Source of the DNA: Xanthomonas hyacinthi
Lineage (GTDB): Bacteria; Pseudomonadota; Gammaproteobacteria; Xanthomonadales; Xanthomonadaceae
Direction: 5' to 3'
DNA length: 64,000 bases
Assembly (NCBI RefSeq): GCF_009769165.1
Contig: NZ_CP043476.1
Location: 2,611,001-2,675,000, forward strand
A program made the translations under genes and the position numbers. The notes under the pieces are model-generated. The model saw only the letters and a list, made by a program, of their open reading frames with translations, made no database searches and had not been told where the DNA came from. This document shows positions 18,052 through 26,936 of this stretch, in pieces (positions within the stretch are counted from its first letter, which is position 1; each line of letters opens with the position of its first letter).

Positions 18052-21000
18052 GCCGGCCCGTCACGACGCGCCGCCTGCCGCGGCTGACCCTGCTCGCCTG
18101 CGCCCTGGCCGCGCTGCCGGCCCTGGCCCAGCAGACGGTCGGCAGCAGCCGCTTCACCCCGGTGCTGGGCGAGGCCGGCACGCTATACCCGCGCACGCCG
18201 GGCAGTGCCGATGCCGCCGCGCAGACGCTGGCGCCGCGCGCGGGCACGCTCGACGCGCACGCCGGGCAGGGCATGGACCAGGTGCTGGTGGAGGTCGACC
18301 GCGACGGCGCGCCGGCCGATGGCCAGAGCCCGGTGCACGTGACCGTGCGCCTGCTCGACGCCGCCGGCAAGCCGTTGCCGGGCGAACACTTCGCCACCAT
18401 CGAACACACCGGCGGGCGCATCCTGCTGCCCGGCTCGCGCACCGACGAACTGGGGCCGGGCGCGGCCGATGCCGACAAGGTCACGCCCGGCGTGCAGCTG
18501 CCGGTGCGCGACGGCGTGGCCGAGTTCGACCTGCTCGCGCCGGACCAGCCGCAGGACGTGGTGCTGCGGGTCAGCGCCGGCGGCCACAGCGCCGAGGGCA
18601 CGATCGGCTTCGTGCCGGAAATGCGCGAGATGCTCGCCACCGGCCTGATCGAGGGCGTGGTCAATTTCGGCCGCCGCGACAACAGCGGGCTGATCGCCCC
18701 GGTCGACCACGACGACGTGTTCGAACGCGACATCCGCCGCTGGGAAAAGCAGTTCAACAACGGCAAGGCCAATGCCGCCGCGCGCACCGCGTTCTTCGTC
18801 AAGGGCCGGATCAAGGGCGACTACCTGCTCACCGCCGCCTACGACTCGGACAAGGACGTGCGCGGCCGCCTGTTGCGCGATATCCAGCCGGAGGAGTTCT
18901 ATCCGGTGTACGGCGATTCCTCCCTGCGCGGCTTCGACGCGCGCTCGGCCGAGCGCCTGTACGTGCGCGTGGACAACCGCCGCAGCTACCTGCTGTACGG
19001 CGATTTCCAGACCGGCGACACGCTGGCCACCGCGACCGGCGTGGGCGCGCGCAGCAGCATGCCGCAGCGCAGCCTCGGCACCTACAACCGCACCGCCACC
19101 GGCCTGGGCTGGCACTACGAGAACGCACGCCTGCGCTCCAACGTGTTCGCCATCCAGGACTCGCTGCGCCAGGTGATCGAAGAATTCGCCAGCCAGGGCA
19201 GCGGCCCGTACGCATTGCGCAACAACGCGGTGCTGGAAGGCAGCGAGCGGGTGGAAGTGGTCGTGCGCGACCGCAACCAGCCTTCGCGGATCGTCTCGGT
19301 GCAGCCGCTGGCGCGGTTGGTGGACTACAGCTTCGAGCCGTTCTCCGGGCGCATCCTGCTCAACCAGTTCCTGGCCACGTTCGACAGCAACCTCAACCCG
19401 GTCTCGCTGCGCATCACCTACGAACTTGACCAGGGCACCGAGACGTTCTGGGTGTACGGCGCCGACGGCCAGCTGCGGCTGAGCGATGCGCTGGAAGTGG
19501 GTGCGTCGGTGGTCGACGACCGCAACCCGTTCGCGCAGTTCCGCATGGGCAGCGTCAACGCCGGCTACCGCTTCGGTCCCAACACCGCGCTGGTCGCGGA
19601 GTTCGCGCGCACCCAGAGCGAGATCAACACCAACTCGATCAACCAGGTCGCCACCCCGGGCCTGCAGGACCTCAGCGGCCGCGTCGAAGGCGATGCGTGG
19701 CGGGTGGAGTTCGGCCACGACGGCGACAAGCTCGACGCCAACCTGTTCGCCGCGCGCACCGATCCGGCATTCAACAATGCCGCCTCGCCGCTGTACGGCG
19801 GGCGCGGCGAATACAACGCCAAGCTCGCCTACCACCTCACCGAACGCGTGGAGCTGTATGCCGAAGGCCTGCGCAGCGAGGACCGCAATCCGGACGGCGG
19901 CAAGCGCGATGCCGGCGGTGCCGGCGTGCGCGTCGGCGCCACCGAAAAGCTCACCCTGGATGTCGGCCTGCGCTCGATCCGCGAGACGGTCGGCGCGTAC
20001 TCGCCCTGGTCCACCGACACCGGCTACGGCAACAGCGGCGGCCTGACCGGCGGCTTCGCCACCGGCTCCGGCGGCGGCGCGCTCGGCTACGGCCAGCAGC
20101 CGCTGGATCCGTTGACCGGGCTGCCGGTGATCGGCTCCAGCAGCGCCGTCACCGGCACCGCCAGCGACCTGCCGATCGGCACCCGGCTGGAATCGGACAG
20201 CGCCCGCATCGGCGCCGGCTACCGCGTCGGCGCCAAGCTGTCGCTGGGCGCCGAGTACGAGCAGAGCGTCTCCGGCGAGGACCGCAACCGCATCGCTGCC
20301 GGCGTCGACTACCAGGTGCTGGAACGCAGCCGCGTGTACGGCCGCTACGAGAAGCAGACCGGCCTGACCAGCGCCTACGGCATCACCACCGCCGACCGCG
20401 AGGCCGATGCGCTGGTGTTCGGCATCGACAGCAGCTACGTGCGCGACACCCAGGCGTTCTCCGAGTACCGCCTGCGCGATGCGATCAGCGGCCGCGACGT
20501 GCAGGCCGCCTCCGGCATCCGCAACACCTGGGACGTGCGCGAGGGCCTGCGCCTGAGCAGCTCGGCCGAGCACGTCAAGGTGTACGACGGCAACACCGGC
20601 GATGCCACCGGCCTGGCGCTGGCGCTGGACTACGGTGTCAACCCGCTGTGGCGCGGCTCGGTGCGGGTGGAATACCGCATCAGTGGCGACGTCGCCCAGA
20701 CCGCGACCGACGAGGCGTTCGACACCACCCTGGTGCAGTTCATGCTGGCGCGCAAGCTCAGCCGCGACTGGACCCTGCTCGGCCGCAACTACCTGCTGCG
20801 CACCGACTACGCCGCGCGCGGCGACGTGCTGCAGAACCGCTTCCAGTTGGGCGTGGCCTACCGCGATACCGACACCAACCGGATCAACGCGCTGGCCCGC
20901 TACGAATACAAGCTGGAGCGCGACGAGAGCGGGCTGACCCTGCTCGACGGGCAGGCGGTGGACGGCAGCAGCCAGGACATCCGCAGCCGCGCGCACATCG

Positions 21001-21425
21001 TCTCCACCCATGCCGACTGGCATCCGTCGCGGCCGTGGTGGCTGACCGGGCGCGTGGCCGGCAAGTGGCAGCAGGACCGCTTCGCCTATGCCGACGGCGG
21101 CCGCGTGGACAGCCGTTTCCATGCGGTGCTGGTGTCCGCCCGCGTCGTCTACGACATCACCGAGAACTGGGACATCGGCGTGCTCGGCTCCACCTTCCGC
21201 GGCCAGAGCGGTTCCAACCAGTACGCCTACGGCCTGGAAGTGGGCCGGCTGCTGCGCCAGAACCTGTGGCTGTCGGCCGGCTACAACTGGTCCGGCTACG
21301 CGGGCGACCGCGACCTGTCCGGCTACGAGTACACCCAGCAGGGCGTGTTCCTGCGCCTGCGCTTCAAATTCGACGAAGACCTGTTCCGCCGGGATCCGGT
21401 CCGCTACCGCGACCCGGCGCGCTGA
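18048..21425 (+). CDS. large outer-membrane beta-barrel protein with Ig-like N-terminus
   Basis: 1125 residues with a signal peptide (LTLLACALAALPALAQQ). Residues about 70-210 form an Ig-like domain (VHVTVRLLDAAGKPLPGEHFATI, GVAEFDLLAPDQPQDVVLRVSAGG). The rest is rich in alternating aromatic/polar strands (RLYVRVDNRRSYLLYGDFQTGD, GVAYRDTDTNRINALARYEYKLER), ending LRLRFKFDEDLFRR. No TonB box or plug domain is visible, so it is not a standard TonB receptor. Start overlaps the stop of the DUF11 protein by 4 bases; the two are surely co-translated. It may export, anchor or display the DUF11 protein (inference). Confidence 0.85.
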   Translation: MSRPVTTRRLPRLTLLACALAALPALAQQTVGSSRFTPVLGEAGTLYPRTPGSADAAAQTLAPRAGTLDAHAGQGMDQVLVEVDRDGAPADGQSPVHVTVRLLDAAGKPLPGEHFATIEHTGGRILLPGSRTDELGPGAADADKVTPGVQLPVRDGVAEFDLLAPDQPQDVVLRVSAGGHSAEGTIGFVPEMREMLATGLIEGVVNFGRRDNSGLIAPVDHDDVFERDIRRWEKQFNNGKANAAARTAFFVKGRIKGDYLLTAAYDSDKDVRGRLLRDIQPEEFYPVYGDSSLRGFDARSAERLYVRVDNRRSYLLYGDFQTGDTLATATGVGARSSMPQRSLGTYNRTATGLGWHYENARLRSNVFAIQDSLRQVIEEFASQGSGPYALRNNAVLEGSERVEVVVRDRNQPSRIVSVQPLARLVDYSFEPFSGRILLNQFLATFDSNLNPVSLRITYELDQGTETFWVYGADGQLRLSDALEVGASVVDDRNPFAQFRMGSVNAGYRFGPNTALVAEFARTQSEINTNSINQVATPGLQDLSGRVEGDAWRVEFGHDGDKLDANLFAARTDPAFNNAASPLYGGRGEYNAKLAYHLTERVELYAEGLRSEDRNPDGGKRDAGGAGVRVGATEKLTLDVGLRSIRETVGAYSPWSTDTGYGNSGGLTGGFATGSGGGALGYGQQPLDPLTGLPVIGSSSAVTGTASDLPIGTRLESDSARIGAGYRVGAKLSLGAEYEQSVSGEDRNRIAAGVDYQVLERSRVYGRYEKQTGLTSAYGITTADREADALVFGIDSSYVRDTQAFSEYRLRDAISGRDVQAASGIRNTWDVREGLRLSSSAEHVKVYDGNTGDATGLALALDYGVNPLWRGSVRVEYRISGDVAQTATDEAFDTTLVQFMLARKLSRDWTLLGRNYLLRTDYAARGDVLQNRFQLGVAYRDTDTNRINALARYEYKLERDESGLTLLDGQAVDGSSQDIRSRAHIVSTHADWHPSRPWWLTGRVAGKWQQDRFAYADGGRVDSRFHAVLVSARVVYDITENWDIGVLGSTFRGQSGSNQYAYGLEVGRLLRQNLWLSAGYNWSGYAGDRDLSGYEYTQQGVFLRLRFKFDEDLFRRDPVRYRDPAR

Positions 21426-21432
21426 GGAATCC

Positions 21433-22455
21433 ATGATGACCACGACCCACTCCCGTTTCGTCCTGTCCCGCGCCGTCGTTGCCGCCTTGCTGTTCGGCGC
21501 CTGCGCCGCCGGCAACGCGCAGACCCGGTTGCTGCCGCAGCAGCAGCGCATCAGCGACGAAGCCATCGCCGCCGACCTGCACGGCTACCAGTCGGTGCAG
21601 GACCGCATCCAGGCGCTCAACGACGGCGGCCGCCCGCTGCGCGACTACGCCTTGTCCAAGGCGCAATGCTGGCTCGACGTGTCCTTCCACGAATACACCC
21701 GCAACGACCGCAGCGCGTTCCCGCAGGGCGCGCTGAGCGAGTCGGAAAAACTGGTGCAGCTGATGGGGCAACGCGCCGCCTCGATCCCGACCGACACGCC
21801 GCTGGTCAACGCCGCCAAGTACCTGCGCGACGACCTGTGGCAGCGCCTGCGCGCGCTGCACGGCAATGCCGGTTTCAGCTGCGCACAGCAGGCGGCGGCC
21901 TGCGGCGAGGTCGAGCTGGTGCACGCCGGCAACGAGTTCAACCAGCAGCAATGGCGCCATTCCAAGCCGTACATCCAGATCGCCGAGGACCTGGTCAACG
22001 ACGCCGAGGCGCTGGCACGGCAATGCGGCGGGCCGGAGCGGCCGGACACGCCGGCGGCGGCGCCGATTCCGCTGGTGGCCAACGTGCTGTTCGAGTTCGA
22101 CCGCGACGGCTACCAGGACATCCGCACTCACTCGCTGGAAAGCCTGGACCGCGCGCTGGCGCGCATCGCCGAGGAGAAGCTGACCCTGCAGCGGGTGGAA
22201 CTGGTCGGCCATGCCGACCGCATGGACGGCCGCGGCCACGACGACAACCAGGGCCTGTCCGCGCGCCGCGCGCGCACCGTGCGCGAACTGCTGATCGGCC
22301 GCGGCATTCCTGCCGACCGCATCCGCTACGCATACCGCGGCGACAGCCAGCAGGTGCAGCAATGCGCCGGGGTGACCCCGCGCGCGGCGCTGCTGGAATG
22401 CCTGTTGCCGAACCGCCGGGTGGAAGTGCGGCTGGTGGTCGCGCGCGGCGAGTGA
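21433..22455 (+). CDS. OmpA-domain periplasmic/outer-membrane protein
   Basis: 340 residues; ATG 8 bases after the barrel gene's stop. Signal peptide (VVAALLFGACAAGNAQ) with a possible alternative lipobox around FGAC. The C-terminal third (from about residue 215, ANVLFEFDRDGYQDI, then ELVGHADRMDGRGHDDNQGLSARRARTVRELLIGRGI) is an OmpA peptidoglycan-binding domain. The conserved D and R positions are present in VGHADR and SARRA. The N-terminal 200 residues are helical with four cysteines and no named family. As the third gene of the operon it could tie the barrel/DUF11 assembly to the cell wall. Confidence 0.9.
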   Translation: MMTTTHSRFVLSRAVVAALLFGACAAGNAQTRLLPQQQRISDEAIAADLHGYQSVQDRIQALNDGGRPLRDYALSKAQCWLDVSFHEYTRNDRSAFPQGALSESEKLVQLMGQRAASIPTDTPLVNAAKYLRDDLWQRLRALHGNAGFSCAQQAAACGEVELVHAGNEFNQQQWRHSKPYIQIAEDLVNDAEALARQCGGPERPDTPAAAPIPLVANVLFEFDRDGYQDIRTHSLESLDRALARIAEEKLTLQRVELVGHADRMDGRGHDDNQGLSARRARTVRELLIGRGIPADRIRYAYRGDSQQVQQCAGVTPRAALLECLLPNRRVEVRLVVARGE

Positions 22456-22471
22456 GCGGCCGCCGCGTTCA

Positions 22472-22494
22472 AGCCCCTCTCCCCCCGGGAGAGG
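22472..22494. repeat. hairpin repeat/terminator after ompA-like gene
   Basis: CCCCTCTCCC, loop CCC, GGGAGAGGGG, followed by TTGGGGTGAGGGTACGG. A near-inverted copy of that tail (CCGTACCCTCATCCG) lies at about 22553-22567, with another G-rich/C-rich hairpin to about 22630. This is the common xanthomonad intergenic repeat and may act as a terminator for the surface operon. Confidence 0.7.
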
Positions 22495-22726
22495 GGTTGG
22501 GGTGAGGGTACGGCGCGCAGCGTCCCGCTGAATTTGGGTGCACGAGGCTTGTGCCCGTACCCTCATCCGCCCCTGCGGGGCACCTTCCCCCGAAAAGGGG
22601 GCCATGGTCCCGCAGGGAGAAGGGGGGATTGCTGGCAGCGCTCAAGAATTCCCCAACAGCGCCGCCATCATGGAGAAGCGAAATCGCTTTCGCCGCCCGG
22701 ATCGGGCCGTCCATGAGGTCACGCGC

Positions 22727-23518
22727 ATGTTGTCCTTGCCACGCTTGCTGGGTCGCCACCTGGCCAAGTTCCTGTCCAAGCCGCGCCGGCGCCGCTCGGA
22801 ACTGCCGACCAGCCCGCCGCAGCTGCTGCAGGCGGCGCTGCGCAAGGGCGATGTGCTGCTGGTGGAGGGCAACAGCCGCTTCTCCACCGCGATCAAGTAC
22901 CTGAGCCAGTCCACCTGGTCGCATGCGGCGCTGTACATCGGCGACCACCCGGGAGCGGCGGACGGCGAGGCCGCGCCGACCTTCTGCGACGTGGACATCA
23001 ACGTCGGCGTGCGTCTGGTCGGGCTGAGCGAATTCGCCGGGCTGCATACGCGCATCTGCCGCCCGGTGGGGCTGGGCGCCGACGAGATCGCGGCGGTGGT
23101 CGATTACATGGTCAGCCGCATCGGCAACAGCTACGACCTGAAGAACATCGTCGACCTGGCGCGCTACCTGATCCGCACGCCGCCGCTGCCGTCGTCGGTG
23201 AAGCGCCGTTTCCTGGAACTGGGCAGCGGCGAGCCGACCAAGGCGATCTGCTCGACGCTGCTGGCGCAAGCCTTCGGTTCGATCCGCTATCCGATCCTGC
23301 CGGAGATCGGCAGCGTGCCGGTGGCCGATGCGCAGGATGCGGAAATCCTGCACAACCGCCATCACAGCCTGTATCTGCCGCGCGATTTCGACGTGTCGCC
23401 CTATTTCAACGTGGTGAAGCCGCGCCTGCAGTCCGGCTTCGATTTCCATCGGCTGGTGTGGCATGGCACTGCCGACGAAGACGTGGCGCCGCGTCAGCGC
23501 GCCGCACGGGTTGCCTGA
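22727..23518 (+). CDS. permuted-papain (YiiX/YebB-like) cysteine hydrolase
   Basis: 263 residues from the ATG at 22727, preceded by GAGGTCACGCGC; an in-frame ATG at 22670 is possible but starts inside repeat-derived sequence. Motifs of the circularly permuted NlpC/P60-like fold are visible: RKGDVLLVEGNSRFSTAIKY, the histidine motif WSHAALYIGD (about residues 63-72), then the cysteine motif KAICSTLLAQAF (about 180). These enzymes cleave amide bonds in cell-wall peptides or lipids. No signal peptide or membrane helix is evident. It stands alone. Confidence 0.82.
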   Translation: MLSLPRLLGRHLAKFLSKPRRRRSELPTSPPQLLQAALRKGDVLLVEGNSRFSTAIKYLSQSTWSHAALYIGDHPGAADGEAAPTFCDVDINVGVRLVGLSEFAGLHTRICRPVGLGADEIAAVVDYMVSRIGNSYDLKNIVDLARYLIRTPPLPSSVKRRFLELGSGEPTKAICSTLLAQAFGSIRYPILPEIGSVPVADAQDAEILHNRHHSLYLPRDFDVSPYFNVVKPRLQSGFDFHRLVWHGTADEDVAPRQRAARVA

Positions 23519-23695
23519 AAGCGGTTGCGGCCCCGCGCCGCTTCGACTTGAATGCGGGTCTCCGCTGCCGCCGCAACGCACAACCGCCCATCCGATCACC
23601 ACGTCTTCCGTCCTCGACGCCGCAGGCATCAAGTTCGAAACGGCCGCGGCCGATACCAGCGGACATACATCGCCGGCATCGCCCTCAGGAGCGCC

Positions 23696-25996
23696 ATGAA
23701 TCCCGTCCATTGCCTGCGCCACCGCATCGCCAACCTGCCGATGACGCGCAAGTTCGTGGTGTTGTGCACCCTGCTCGCCATCGGCGTGATCCTGCTCGCG
23801 ATCACCGCCGCGCGCCTGCAGTACCTGGACCTGGTGGATGCGCGCAAGCAGACGGTGCAGACCCAGGTCGACATGGGCATCAGCGTGATGCAGCACTACG
23901 CCGACCAGGCCAAGCGCGGCGAGCTCACCGAGGCGCAGGCCAAGGACGCGGCCACGTCGGCGCTGGCCGACATGAAGACCAACGGTGGCGTGGACTACTT
24001 CTTCATCGTCGATCCGCAGATGCGCATCGTGATGCACCCCAAGCGCAAGGTCGGCACCGACATGAGCGACTACAGGAGCGATGCCGGCGAATACGTGTAG
24101 CGCGACATCCGCACCGCGGTGACCAGCGGCGATGGCTTCAGCTACTACAGCGCGCCCAGGCCGGGCAAGAAAGAGCAGCTACCGAAGATCAGCTACGCCA
24201 AGCGGTACCCGCAGTGGAACTGGGTGCTGGTGATGGGCGTGTACGCCGAGGACATCCAGGTCGAGGCGCTGGGCTTCACCAAGATCCTGACCGTGATCGG
24301 CGCCGCCCTGGTCGGCCTGGTGGTCGGGCTGTGCTGGCTGATCGCCAGCGCCATCGTCACCCCGCTGCGCGCGGCCACGCGCACCGCCGAGGCCATCGCC
24401 TCGGGCCGTTTCGACAACACGATCAAGGTGGAGTCGCGCGACGAGACCGGGCAGCTGATGACCAGCATGCAGCAGATGCAGACCCAGTTGCAGCGCTTCA
24501 ACGGCGAGATGCAGACGCTGGTGCAGTTGCAGCAGGGCGAGGACATCAGCCACCGCATGCTGGAGGATTTCCCCGGCGATTACGGCAGCCTGGCGCGCGG
24601 CATGAACACTGCGCTGTTCGAACACCTGGACGCGATCATCGAGGCGATGGCGATCATGGGCGAGTACGGTCGCGGCGACCTGCGCCGCGACCTGCGCCGC
24701 CTGCCCGGCCAGCGTGCCGCGCTGCACGAGGCGCTGGATGCGGTGAAGGCCAACCTGTCGGCGATCAACGGCGACATCGCGCGCCTGGCCGATGCGGCCG
24801 CGCGCGGCGACTTCTCCGCACGCGGCGACGAAGCGCGCTACCAGTTCGCGTTCAAGGAAATGGTGGAAGCGCTGAACCGGCTGATGCGCCAGGCCGAAAG
24901 CGGCCTGGCCGACGTCGGCCGGATCATGGGCGCGATCGCCGACGGCGATCTGTCGCAGCGCGTGGACGTGCGCTACGAGGGCGCGTTCGGGCAGCTGGCC
25001 GATGCCGCCAACCGTACCGCCGAGCAGCTGACCACGATCGTGCAGGGCATCCAGCGTTCGGCCGAATCGATCAACACCGCGGCCAGCGAGATCGCCAGCG
25101 GCAACAGCGACCTGTCGGTGCGCACCGAGCAGCAGGCGGCGAGCCTGGAAGAAACCGCCGCGTCGATGGAAGAACTGACCTCCACGGTCAAGCAGAACGC
25201 CGACAGCGCGCGCCAGGCCAACCAGCTGGTGCTGGGCGCCGGCGACGTGGCCGAGAGCGGCGGCCGCGTGGTCGAGGACGTGGTCGCCACGATGGCCTCG
25301 ATCAGCGCCGCCTCCGCGCGCATCGCCGACATCATCGGCGTCATCGACGGCATCGCCTTCCAGACCAACATCCTGGCGTTGAACGCCGCGGTGGAAGCCG
25401 CGCGTGCCGGCGAGCAGGGCCGCGGCTTCGCCGTGGTCGCCTCGGAAGTGCGCTCGCTGGCGCAGCGTTCGGCGGCGGCGGCCAAGGAGATCAAGACGCT
25501 GATCTCCGACTCGGTGCAGGAAGTGGCGCAGGGCTCGACCCTGGTCGCGCGCGCCGGCACCACCATGGCCGAGGTGGTGACCTCGGTGAAGCGGGTCACC
25601 GACATCATGGCCGAGATCTCCGCGGCCAGCGCCGAGCAGAGTTCGGGCATCGAGCAGGTCGGCAAGACGGTGATGCAGCTGGACGAGACCACGCAGCAGA
25701 ACGCAGCGCTGGTGGAGGAAGCCACCGCGGCGGCGAAGAGCCTGGAAGACCAGGCCTCGGACCTGACCCGTGCGGTGGCGGTGCTCCGTCTCGCCGGCGC
25801 CGCCCAGCCGGTCGCGGTGGCCGTGCCCCGGCCGGTCGTCGCGGTCGCGTCCCGGCCGGTGCCGGCCAGGGCCGCGGTGCGCTCGGTCGCCGCCACTCGC
25901 GCGCCGGCCAAGAAGGCGCCGGCGCCGGCCGCGCGGCCGCTCGCACGCAGCAGGTCCGGTGCGCTGGCGGAAAGTGCGCAGTGGGAGGAGTTCTGA
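23696..25996 (+). pseudogene. methyl-accepting chemotaxis protein interrupted by an in-frame amber codon
   Basis: One frame of 767 codons encodes an N-terminal membrane helix (FVVLCTLLAIGVILLAITAA), a Cache-like periplasmic sensor (VDYFFIVDPQMRIVMHPKRKVGT), a second helix ([17 protein letters not shown]), HAMP and a complete signalling domain (hairpin tip [25 protein letters not shown]). Codon 135 (24098-24100) is TAG between GEYV and RDIRTAV, inside the sensor domain. Upstream and downstream parts are in the same frame and otherwise intact. Either a recent nonsense mutation, readthrough, or a sequence error. A GTG-initiated downstream fragment at 24119 would lack the first membrane helix. 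The C-terminus has an A/P/R-rich tail ending WEEF, a pentapeptide-like end for CheR/CheB docking. Confidence 0.85.
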
Positions 25997-26033
25997 GCCT
26001 GCGCCACGGCGGCAACCGAGGTCCTGGCTGGCA

Positions 26034-26070
26034 ACGACGCCGATGCGGCAGCGCATCGGCGTCGTCGTTT
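26034..26070 (+). terminator. hairpin terminator after chemoreceptor gene
   Basis: Perfect 14-bp stem (ACGACGCCGATGCG, loop GCAG, CGCATCGGCGTCGT) followed by CGTTT. It lies 38 bases past the chemoreceptor stop. The T-run is short. Confidence 0.75.
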
Positions 26071-26198
26071 GGTCCATGCACGCATGCGTGCGTGGCGGTG
26101 GACAGTAGCGCTGTTCACCGGACGACGGAGATTTGGCCCTGGACCCGCCAGCGCAGCGGCGGCCGCCCGCAGGCAAGCCGGCAGCCGGGTCGTGCCGC

Positions 26199-26843
26199 TC
26201 AGCCGGTGGCGATCGTGCGCGAGCCGAGAATGATCATGCGCAGCATCGCGCTGATCTGGCGGATCAGCTCCGGATCCTTCTCCGGCGGCAGGTCCATCGC
26301 GGTGGCGCCCATCGCGAACACCAGCCGGGTGATCGCCTTGGACACCAGCGCCGGCTCGTGCAGCGGCGCAGCGTCGATCGCCGCCAGGCGGATCAGGTCC
26401 ACGCGCAGTTCTTCCTCGAAGTAGTTCAGCTCGCGGTCCACCGCGCGCTTGAACGCATCCGAACCCACCGTGCCCTCGCGCAGCAGCACGTGCAGCAGCT
26501 TGTCGTCGGCGCGCAACTGCTCCATGAAGGTCTCCACCGAGCTGAGGATGACGCTGCGGTTGCTGCCGGCCGCGCGCTGCCGGGCCTGGCCGATGATGGT
26601 GCGCAGCGAACTGCCGGCCAGGTCGATCAGCGCCACCGCCAGTTCGTCCATGTCGCGGAACTGGCGATAGAAGCTGTTCGGGGCGATGCCGGCCTCGCGG
26701 GTCACCTCGCGCAGGCTCAGCGTGGACACGCTGCGGTGCGGCCCGATCAGCTTCAACGCCGCCGCCAGCAGGTCTTCGCGCGAGATCGCGCTCTTGCGCG
26801 CGGGCAGCGCATCCTCGGGCAGGGGCAGGGGGGTGGAGGTCAT
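26199..26843 (-). CDS. fabR: FabR/DesT-type TetR repressor of unsaturated fatty acid genes
   Basis: 214 residues. The DNA-binding region VSTLSLREVTREAGIAPN, then SFYRQFRDMDELAVALID is almost the same as E. coli FabR by memory ([29 protein letters not shown]). The following QARQR, then SVETFMEQL also match. FabR/DesT repressors sense the saturated/unsaturated acyl-CoA balance. The gene is divergent from a ferredoxin-reductase/desaturase operon, with a perfect inverted repeat between them, exactly the arrangement of desT with desCB in Pseudomonas. It should repress the desaturase pair and perhaps itself. Confidence 0.92.
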   Translation of the reverse strand: MTSTPLPLPEDALPARKSAISREDLLAAALKLIGPHRSVSTLSLREVTREAGIAPNSFYRQFRDMDELAVALIDLAGSSLRTIIGQARQRAAGSNRSVILSSVETFMEQLRADDKLLHVLLREGTVGSDAFKRAVDRELNYFEEELRVDLIRLAAIDAAPLHEPALVSKAITRLVFAMGATAMDLPPEKDPELIRQISAMLRMIILGSRTIATG

Positions 26844-26889
26844 GGACGGGCTGGGCGAGGCAAGGCAGGGATCATAGCGCCTTCGTGAA

Positions 26890-26930
26890 TATACAACTGT
26901 ATAGACATCTGTATCTGCGCCTGTATAGTG
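26890..26930. promoter_or_regulatory. probable FabR/DesT operator in the divergent promoter
   Basis: TATACA, AC, TGTATA is a perfect palindromic site (26890-26903). Two more half-sites, CTGTATCT (26909-26916) and CTGTATAG (26921-26928), follow at 11-12 base spacing just before the reductase ATG at 26937. The TACA-N2-TGTA core resembles published FabR sites as I recall them. Binding is inferred. Confidence 0.7.
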
Positions 26931-26936
26931 GCAGCC

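Noticed and set aside
18183..21566. Long minus-strand frame opposite the beta-barrel gene
   Set aside because: Composition of a shadow frame (V, A, G, Q, H rich), no motif; plus strand is coherent.
22538..22726. 63-codon N-terminal extension of the permuted-papain hydrolase
   Set aside because: It is encoded by intergenic repeat sequence and lacks a good ribosome site; the start at 22727 has GAGGT in place.
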